Origin: Acetobacteraceae bacterium
GTDB taxonomy: Bacteria > Pseudomonadota > Alphaproteobacteria > Acetobacterales > Acetobacteraceae
Direction: 5' to 3'
Length of the DNA: 5,311 bases
Assembly (NCBI GenBank): GCA_027323595.1
Contig: DAHWBL010000070.1
Span: 1-5,311 of the forward strand
Positions 1-4,658 of the stretch are shown in pieces (positions within the stretch are counted from its first letter, which is position 1; every line of letters starts with the position of its first letter). A program made the position numbers and the translations under genes. The notes beneath the pieces were generated by a model that worked only from the letters and a program-made list of their open reading frames with translations, made no database searches and was not told where the DNA came from.

Positions 1-919
1 ACAGGATGGCGTCGATGGTGCCCGCATAGAGTTTTTCGTAGTTGCCGCGCTCGACATATCCCAGATGCGGCGTGCACAGCACGTTCGGCATGGCAAGCAG
101 CGGCTCGCGGGACGGGTCGGTGATCGGCTCGTCATCATAGACATCGACCGCAGCGCGGCCGGGCCGGCCGGCCTTCAGCGCGGCGACCAGCGCGCCCGCT
201 GCGATGAGAGGGCCGCGGCTGGTGTTGACCAGTAGCGCCGTCGGCTTCATCAGCCGCAGATCGTCGCCTGTCACGATGCCCCGCGTTTCCGCGTTGAGCG
301 GCAGATGCAGCGTGATCACGTCGGCGTCGGCGAAGAAACTCTGCCGGCTGGACGCCGCCTCGAAACCATCCGCCACGGCGCGCGTGAGCGAGGCTCCCCG
401 CCCCCAGCACAGCACCCGCATGCCGAACGCCTGACCGACCCTTGCGACCATGCTGCCGATCCGGCCATAGGCGTAGAGGCCGAGCGTCTTGCCATGCAGC
501 CCGTCGCCCACGCTGGTCTGCCAGCGCCCCTGCCGGATGGCCAGGGCTTCCTCGGGAATGTGGCGCATGCTGGCCAGAATGAGCGCCCAGGTCAGCTCCA
601 TGGTCGGAATCGATGGGCCGGTCGGGCTGGTGCGCACCTCGATGCCGTGCGCGGCGCAGGCATCGAGATCGATATGCGCCGTCAGCCGGCCGGTCTGCGC
701 GACCAGGGCTAACCGGTCGAGCCGCTCGATCGTCGCGCGGGTGAGCGCGGTTCGCTGCTGCGTCAGCACCACCGCGTCGAAGCCTTGCAGCCGCGCCGCC
801 AGGGCCAGCGGGTCCTTGATCGTGTCGGTGAACACCTTGACCTCGTGACCGGCGAGCCTGGCAAACGCCCCCATCGTCACGAAAGCGGATTGATAATCAT
901 CCAGCACGGCGATCTTCAT
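1..919 (-). CDS. D-2-hydroxyacid dehydrogenase, NAD(P)-dependent (partial, 3' end cut by window edge)
   Basis: Cytosolic oxidoreductase of the D-isomer-specific 2-hydroxyacid dehydrogenase family (SerA/glycerate dehydrogenase-like), interconverting a 2-hydroxyacid and its 2-oxoacid. The reading frame is open from 919 to the window edge (306 residues, starting MKIAVLDDYQ); the family is usually about 310-330 residues, so only the extreme C-terminus is missing. Visible landmarks are a substrate-side loop around QTGR (75-78) and AHIDL (81-85), a Rossmann segment LGLYAYGRIGS (146-156), and the catalytic triad Arg235 (NTSRG), Glu264 (DVYDDEP) and His285 (TPHLGY). The Arg-Glu and Glu-His spacings are normal. 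Oddity: the first glycine of GxGxxG is Ala150. Arg174 after the second Rossmann strand (CWGR) may favour NADP(H), which is inference. Two tandem ATGs (922 and 919) follow GGGGGAGA; 919 gives 8-nt spacing from GGAG and the usual family N-terminus. It lies 27 nt downstream of the symporter, probably in one operon. The exact substrate cannot be read from sequence. Confidence 0.9.
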   Translation of the reverse strand, partial: MKIAVLDDYQSAFVTMGAFARLAGHEVKVFTDTIKDPLALAARLQGFDAVVLTQQRTALTRATIERLDRLALVAQTGRLTAHIDLDACAAHGIEVRTSPTGPSIPTMELTWALILASMRHIPEEALAIRQGRWQTSVGDGLHGKTLGLYAYGRIGSMVARVGQAFGMRVLCWGRGASLTRAVADGFEAASSRQSFFADADVITLHLPLNAETRGIVTGDDLRLMKPTALLVNTSRGPLIAAGALVAALKAGRPGRAAVDVYDDEPITDPSREPLLAMPNVLCTPHLGYVERGNYEKLYAGTIDAIL

Positions 920-926
920 CATTGCA

Positions 927-934
927 TCTCCCCC
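927..934 (-). promoter_or_regulatory. Ribosome binding site of the 2-hydroxyacid dehydrogenase
   Basis: The minus strand reads GGGGGAGA here, a strong purine-rich Shine-Dalgarno sequence. The GGAG core lies 5 nt before the ATG at 922 and 8 nt before the ATG at 919. Both starts are possible and differ by one Met. The site shows that the second gene has its own translation initiation although it probably shares a transcript with the symporter. Confidence 0.6.
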
Positions 935-946
935 GCCGGACCGGTT

Positions 947-2245
947 TCACGGACTGTAGCCGGCGTCCAGTTCCTTGTGCAGCCTGTCACGGTCCAGCGC
1001 GTTTTCCCAATGCGCCACCATGATGGTCGCCAATGTGTTGCCGATGATGTTGGTGGAGACGAAGGCCGCCGACAAGAAGCGATGGATGCCCACCACCAGC
1101 GCCACGCTGGCCACCGGAATTCTGCCATATGCCGCAAGCGTTGCCGCCAGCACCACCAGCGCCGCCCCCGAAACGCCAGCCGCGCCCTTGGAGGTGAGCA
1201 GCAGCACCGCCAGCAGGCCCAACTGCTGTTGCCAATCCATCGGCGTGTTCGTCGCCTCCGCCAGGAACACCGACACACAGGCGAAATACAGGCAGCTCCC
1301 ATCGTGGTTGAATGTGTAGGAGGTGGGCAGCACGAGCCCAACGACGGTCTCGTTGCACCCCAGCCTGCGCAGCTTGTGCGTCAGTTGCGGAAACACGCTC
1401 TCCGACGAGCTGGTGCCGATGGCCAACAGCAACTCCTCGCGGATGTAGCGCAGCAATTTCCACAGGCTGAATCGTGCCGACATCGAAACGGGAAGCAGCA
1501 CGAGCCCGACGAACACGGCGCACACCAGCCACAGCACGCCAACCAGCTTGAGCAGCGGCAGCAACGTGCCAAAACCGAACCGCCCGACCGTATAGGCCAG
1601 GGCGCCACAGGCCGCGAGCGGGGCGAGCTTCATGGCCGCGCCGATCATCCACAGCAATGCGCGCGAGGTGGCGCCGATGACGCGGACCACCGGCTCGGCC
1701 GCGTCGCCGATCGCGGTGAGACCGCCGGCGAACAACACCGAGAAGAACAGGATCTGCAGAATGTCCCCGCGCGCGAAGCTGTCCACCGCGGATGTCGGAA
1801 TGATCTGCAACAGGAATTGCGACGTGGTCTGGACATGTCGCGCCTGGCCGACGATCTCGCTCACCGCGCCGATGTCCAGCGTCGCGGGGTCGATGTTCAG
1901 GCCCGCGCCGGGGCGGAGGAGATTGGCGACGACCATGGCGATGACCAGCGCCAGCGTCGTGATGACCTCGAAATAAATCAGCGCCTTGATCGCGATGCGC
2001 CCGACCTTTTTCAGGTCGCGCACCTCGGCGATGCCGTGCACCACCGTGCAGAAGATGATCGGCCCGATGATCATCTGGATCATGCGGATGAAGGCGTCGC
2101 CCAGCGGCTTCAGCGCCACGCCGAAACTTGGGGAGAAATAGCCAACGAGCACGCCGATCAGCATGCCGACGAGCACCTGGAACGACAGGTCGCGATAGAA
2201 GGGGCGCCGCGCCCGCGGCGGTGCCCTGGCAGGCGAGACGGACAT
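947..2245 (-). CDS. dctA: DctA-family dicarboxylate/cation symporter with altered substrate-site residues
   Basis: Inner-membrane secondary transporter of the DctA/glutamate (DAACS) family, which imports C4-dicarboxylates or related anions with cations. The 432-residue protein aligns by eye with DctA over its whole length: FYRDLSFQVLVGMLIGVLVG (TM1), PLGDAFIRMIQMIIGPIIF (47-65), LKKVGR (78-83), PGAGLNIDPATLD (112-124), the HP1 serine motif GTSSSES (277-283), FNHDGS (312-317, the NxDG cation motif with His in place of Leu/Met), SKGAAGVSG (352-360, HP2) and a TM8 segment from Gly386 to Asn403. In TM8, typical DctA has GIDRFMSEAR; here it is GIHRFLSAAF, so the conserved Asp becomes His388 and the carboxylate-binding Arg becomes Phe395. 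The substrate may therefore not be a C4-dicarboxylate. I chose the ATG at 2245 because it gives a DctA-like N-terminus after GGGAAG at 7-nt spacing; the upstream ATGs at 2284 and 2335 would add 13 or 30 non-homologous residues. A 2-hydroxyacid dehydrogenase follows, suggesting a shared organic-acid role. The family call is firm; the symbol is family-level. Confidence 0.92.
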   Translation of the reverse strand: MSVSPARAPPRARRPFYRDLSFQVLVGMLIGVLVGYFSPSFGVALKPLGDAFIRMIQMIIGPIIFCTVVHGIAEVRDLKKVGRIAIKALIYFEVITTLALVIAMVVANLLRPGAGLNIDPATLDIGAVSEIVGQARHVQTTSQFLLQIIPTSAVDSFARGDILQILFFSVLFAGGLTAIGDAAEPVVRVIGATSRALLWMIGAAMKLAPLAACGALAYTVGRFGFGTLLPLLKLVGVLWLVCAVFVGLVLLPVSMSARFSLWKLLRYIREELLLAIGTSSSESVFPQLTHKLRRLGCNETVVGLVLPTSYTFNHDGSCLYFACVSVFLAEATNTPMDWQQQLGLLAVLLLTSKGAAGVSGAALVVLAATLAAYGRIPVASVALVVGIHRFLSAAFVSTNIIGNTLATIMVAHWENALDRDRLHKELDAGYSP

Positions 2246-2305
2246 GACCTGGCTTCCCCCCGGCGGGCGCTTTCGGATCAGCATCGAGCCTCGCCCGCCT
2301 GCCTG

Positions 2306-2335
2306 ATCGTCGTCGCGGCCGGCTGGCCCGGTCAA
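2306..2335 (-). promoter_or_regulatory. Possible sigma70-like promoter for the symporter-dehydrogenase unit
   Basis: On the minus strand TTGACC (2335-2330) resembles a -35 box. It is followed after 18 nt by GACGAT (2311-2306), a poor -10 match (A at position 2, A and T at positions 5 and 6). It sits about 60 nt upstream of the chosen symporter start, in the only sizeable intergenic gap of the window (2246-2360). The -35 match is good, but the weak -10 and the GC-rich background make this tentative. Confidence 0.25.
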
Positions 2336-2352
2336 GCCCGCCCAGGCGGGGC
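2336..2352 (-). terminator. GC-rich hairpin after the TlpA-like gene (possible terminator)
   Basis: CCCGCC (2337-2342) and GGCGGG (2345-2350) are perfect inverted arms around a 2-nt centre, realistically a 5-bp stem with a 4-nt loop. The hairpin starts about 10 nt after the TAG stop of the TlpA-like gene (2361-2363). On the minus strand it is followed by CTTGACC rather than a U-run, so it is not a classical intrinsic terminator. It could slow or end transcription before the symporter, and it directly abuts the putative -35 box. Confidence 0.3.
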
Positions 2353-2360
2353 TGCGTGGT

Positions 2361-2921
2361 CTACCCCAGCAGCGCCCGCAGCCGCGCGAGGCTCACCGGG
2401 TCGGTCCAGGCCACCGCGCCTTCGAGCCGGGCATGTTCGCGCCCATCCGCGCCGATCAGGATGGTGGTGGGCAGCCCGCGCGCGCCCAATGTCCGGGCCG
2501 CGGCCCCCTTGGGGTCGAGCAGCACCGGCAGCCCCTCGATGTGATGCTCGGCGAACCAGCCGGTGACGATCTTGCCCCCCTGCCGGTCCGACGACAGCGG
2601 CAGCACCACCAACCGGTCGGCCTCATCATGCGCGAGCTTCGCCAGCGACGGCATCTCGGCGATGCACGGGATGCACCAGGTGGCCCACAGATTGAGCACC
2701 AGCCGCCGGCCGGCATAGTCGGCCAGCGTGCGCGGCGTGCCATCCGCCAGGGTGAAGCCGAACCCCGGCAGGTCGCGCCTGTCGGTGGACACCAGCGCCT
2801 TGTCGATGGTGCGAATATCGGCATCCTGCGCGGCCGAATTGCGCGGGGCCAGCGCCAGGCTTAGGCTGCCGGCCGCCAACGCGCCCCAGCCTGTCATCCT
2901 CCGGCGTGTCATTTCCCGCAT
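2361..2921 (-). CDS. TlpA/ResA-family periplasmic thiol-disulfide oxidoreductase
   Basis: Thioredoxin-fold protein of 186 residues expected to act outside the cytoplasm, reducing or exchanging disulfides, as TlpA/ResA/DsbE relatives do in cytochrome c or oxidase maturation. The N-terminus has a signal peptide: TRRR (5-8), a hydrophobic stretch WGALAAGSLSLALA (12-25) and a likely cleavage after NSAA (28-31). The arginine pair resembles a Tat motif. The thioredoxin domain follows: GFTLADG (55-61), LNLWATWCIPC (76-86) with redox cysteines Cys83 and Cys86, PSLAKL (91-96), and the cis-proline region GLPTT with Pro151. The length fits a soluble TlpA-type protein. I chose the ATG at 2921 because AAGGA (2936-2932) lies 10 nt before it; ATGs at 2912 and 2897 are alternatives, and the frame stays open far upstream into argH antisense, which I treat as a shadow. 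It is divergent from argH with start codons only 16 nt apart. The partner protein cannot be inferred; the nearby ccoI/ccoS genes make oxidase maturation conceivable but unproven. Confidence 0.9.
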   Translation of the reverse strand: MREMTRRRMTGWGALAAGSLSLALAPRNSAAQDADIRTIDKALVSTDRRDLPGFGFTLADGTPRTLADYAGRRLVLNLWATWCIPCIAEMPSLAKLAHDEADRLVVLPLSSDRQGGKIVTGWFAEHHIEGLPVLLDPKGAAARTLGARGLPTTILIGADGREHARLEGAVAWTDPVSLARLRALLG

Positions 2922-2930
2922 CGATGGATC

Positions 2931-2937
2931 ATCCTTC
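2931..2937 (-). promoter_or_regulatory. Ribosome binding site of the TlpA-like gene
   Basis: The minus strand reads GAAGGAT, with AAGGA 10 nt upstream of the ATG at 2921. This is the main reason for choosing that start. The site lies entirely between the divergent start codons of the TlpA-like gene and argH. Confidence 0.45.
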
Positions 2938-4353
2938 TTGAACAAGCCCACATCAGCCACCGCGAACCAACAATGGGGCGGGCGCTTCACCGCCGGCCCC
3001 GCCGCGATCATGCAGCAGATCAACGCCTCGATCGGCTTTGACCGCACCCTCTGGCGGCAGGACATACGCGCCTCGCGCGCCCATGCCGAGATGCTCGCCC
3101 ATGTCGGGGTGATCAGCGCCGATGACAAGAGCGCGATCGACGCCGGGCTCGCCGACATCGCCGGGCAGATCGCCGCCGGGCAGTTCGATTTCACCGAGGC
3201 GCTCGAAGACATCCACATGAACATCGAGGCGCGGCTGACCGAGCGCATCGGCGAGGCCGGCAAGCGGCTGCACACCGCGCGCAGCCGCAACGACCAGGTG
3301 GCGACCGATTTCCGCCTGTGGGTGCGCGACACGATCGACGGGCTGGAGGCGCAGATCATCGACGTGATGGGCGCACTTGCCACCCGCGCGGCGGAATTCG
3401 CCGCCGCCCCCATGCCCGGCTTCACCCATCTGCAGACCGCCCAGCCGGTCACGCTGGGGCACCATCTGCTCGCCTATGTGGAGATGCTGGCGCGCGATCG
3501 CGGGCGGCTGGCCGATGCCCGCGCGCGGATGAACGAATGTCCGCTGGGTTCGGCGGCACTCGCCGGCACCTCGTTTCCGATCGATCGCGAAATGACCGCC
3601 GCGGCACTGGGCTTCGACCGCCCCACCGCCAACTCGCTCGACGCCGTGTCGGACCGTGATTTCGCGCTGGAGTTCCTGGGCGCGGCGGCGATCTGCGCCA
3701 TGCATCTGTCGCGCTTCGCCGAGGAGCTGGTGATCTGGTGCTCCGCGCCCTATCGCTTCGTGGCGCTGTCGGACGCCTTCACCACCGGCAGCTCGATCAT
3801 GCCGCAGAAGCGCAACCCCGACGCCGCCGAGCTGGTGCGCGCCAAGACCGGGCGGATCACCGGCGGCCTGGTGGCGCTGCTGACGGTGATGAAGGGGCTG
3901 CCGCTGGCCTATGCGAAGGACATGCAGGAGGACAAGGAGCCGGTGTTCGACGCCGCCGCCGCGCTGGCGCTGTGCCTTGCCGCGATCGCCGGCATGGCGC
4001 GCGACTTCACCCCCGATCTGGCGCGCATGGAACGCTTCGCCGGCGCGGGCTACGCCACCGCCACCGACCTCGCGGACTGGCTGGTGCGCGAGCTGAAGAT
4101 GCCGTTCCGCCAGGCGCACCATGTCACCGGCCGGCTGGTGGCCAGCGCCGAGGCGGCCGGGCTGGAGCTGGCCGCGCTGCCGCTGGCGGCGATGCAGGCC
4201 GAGGAGCCGGCGATCCATGAGGGCGTGTTCGCGGTGCTGAGCGTGGCTTCCTCGGTCGCCTCGCGGCGTTCCTATGGCGGCACCGCGCCGGAGAACGTCG
4301 CCGCGCAGGCGGCACGCTGGCTGGCGCTGCTGGGCCAGGAAACCCCGGCATGA
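2938..4353 (+). CDS. argH: Argininosuccinate lyase
   Basis: Cytosolic homotetrameric lyase that cleaves argininosuccinate to arginine and fumarate, the last step of arginine biosynthesis. The 471-residue product covers the whole family. It shows WGGRFTAGPAAIM (13-25) near the N-terminus, HTARSRNDQVATD (112-124), GFTHLQTAQP (161-170) with the conserved catalytic-region His164, and the fumarase/aspartase superfamily signature GSSIMPQKRNPDAAE (284-298) with the mobile-loop serines and Lys291. The C-terminus has YATATDLADWLV (372-383). No ATG lies in frame between 2806 and WGGRF. A TTG at 2938 gives a family-like N-terminus, while the ATG at 2806 would overlap the divergent TlpA-like gene by over 100 nt. 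TTG is therefore the best start, though no convincing Shine-Dalgarno precedes it (only GGA at 2926-2928). The stop overlaps the lptM start (ATGA), so the two are translationally coupled. Identity is certain; only the start is uncertain. Confidence 0.97.
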   Translation: MNKPTSATANQQWGGRFTAGPAAIMQQINASIGFDRTLWRQDIRASRAHAEMLAHVGVISADDKSAIDAGLADIAGQIAAGQFDFTEALEDIHMNIEARLTERIGEAGKRLHTARSRNDQVATDFRLWVRDTIDGLEAQIIDVMGALATRAAEFAAAPMPGFTHLQTAQPVTLGHHLLAYVEMLARDRGRLADARARMNECPLGSAALAGTSFPIDREMTAAALGFDRPTANSLDAVSDRDFALEFLGAAAICAMHLSRFAEELVIWCSAPYRFVALSDAFTTGSSIMPQKRNPDAAELVRAKTGRITGGLVALLTVMKGLPLAYAKDMQEDKEPVFDAAAALALCLAAIAGMARDFTPDLARMERFAGAGYATATDLADWLVRELKMPFRQAHHVTGRLVASAEAAGLELAALPLAAMQAEEPAIHEGVFAVLSVASSVASRRSYGGTAPENVAAQAARWLALLGQETPA

Positions 4354-4475
4354 GGCCCGCGCTGCTGCTGCTCGCGGCGATGCTCGCACTCGCCGCCTGC
4401 GGCAAGAAGGGCCCGCCGACCCGGCCTGGCCCGGCCGACGAGATCACCTATCCGAAGCAATATCCGAAGGATTGA
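4350..4475 (+). CDS. lptM: LptM-like small lipoprotein (LPS translocon maturation chaperone family)
   Basis: A 41-residue lipoprotein: a hydrophobic signal segment rich in Leu and Ala (3-16), a lipobox LAAC with Cys17 as the lipidated residue, then CGKKGPP (17-23) and a short Pro-rich tail ending in YPKQYPKD. The CGxKGP sequence directly after the lipid cysteine and the very small size are characteristic of the LptM (YifL) family. In E. coli this protein assists disulfide maturation of LptD in the outer-membrane LPS translocon; that role here is inferred from family. Its ATG overlaps the argH stop by 4 nt (ATGA), and AGGA (4337-4340) lies 9 nt upstream. In many alphaproteobacteria this gene sits between argH and lysA, but here a convergent ccoS follows instead. 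Mature-protein function rests on the N-terminal motif only. Confidence 0.87.
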   Translation: MRPALLLLAAMLALAACGKKGPPTRPGPADEITYPKQYPKD

Positions 4476-4478
4476 GTT

Positions 4479-4511
4479 CAGCCGGGAATGATTTCACTCC
4501 GGCCCGGGCTG
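4479..4511. repeat. Imperfect inverted repeat and short direct repeat in the lptM/ccoS convergent gap
   Basis: CAGCCGGG (4479-4486) pairs with CCCGGGCTG (4503-4511) with one bulged base and a 16-nt loop. The gap also has TTCACTC twice (4493-4499 and 4514-4520), 21 nt apart; because of this a second in-frame TGA follows the ccoS stop. A shared hairpin could serve both convergent transcripts, but there is no clear T-run on either side, so a terminator role is weakly supported. Confidence 0.3.
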
Positions 4512-4514
4512 GCT

Positions 4515-4658
4515 TCACTCAGGATCGTCGAACAAAATCCGCCGCGCCGCGCCGGCCATGTCCTCGTACTGGCCGCTGCGCAGCGACCATAAAAACAGCA
4601 CCAGCCCGCCGGTGCCCAGCGCCAGGCTCGCCGCGATCAACCAGATCAGCACGTTCAT
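4515..4658 (-). CDS. ccoS: cbb3-type cytochrome oxidase assembly protein CcoS/FixS
   Basis: A 47-residue single-pass inner-membrane protein required for cofactor insertion into the catalytic subunit of the cbb3 high-affinity oxidase. It has one transmembrane helix (about residues 3-24) followed by the family hallmark WSLRSGQYEDMAGAARRILF (24-43) and the terminal acidic DDPE. Typical CcoS proteins are 45-60 residues with exactly this layout. The ATG at 4658 overlaps the ccoI stop by 4 nt (ATGA), the usual ccoI-ccoS arrangement. No strong Shine-Dalgarno precedes it, so translation is probably coupled to ccoI. A longer in-frame start at 4727 would lie inside ccoI and add a non-homologous leader, so I rejected it. 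Confidence 0.93.
   Translation of the reverse strand: MNVLIWLIAASLALGTGGLVLFLWSLRSGQYEDMAGAARRILFDDPE

Noticed and set aside
2246..2335. Longer symporter starts at 2284 and 2335
   Set aside because: They add Gly/Arg/Pro-rich residues absent from DctA proteins. GAGG lies only 4 nt before 2284, whereas the start at 2245 has acceptable spacing and a normal N-terminus. The 2284 start is not fully excluded.
785..2566. A 593-codon open frame on the plus strand, rich in His, Gln, Arg and Asp
   Set aside because: It is antisense to the symporter and both flanking genes, its composition is unlike any protein family I recognise, and the minus strand shows clear DctA motifs. High GC content produces such long shadow frames.
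2728..2937. Upstream extension of the argH frame to ATGs at 2728 or 2806
   Set aside because: The extra residues overlap the TlpA-like coding sequence and match nothing in the ArgH family, which begins close to the WGGRF motif.
2922..3452. N-terminal extension of the TlpA-like frame into argH
   Set aside because: The extension is Ser/Ala/Arg-rich, overlaps over 500 nt of the certain argH gene, and would bury the signal peptide in the middle of the protein.
2953..4389. A 478-codon open frame on the minus strand
   Set aside because: It lies antisense across argH, is dominated by Gly, Arg, Ala, His and Gln, and has no recognisable motif; argH explains the region fully.
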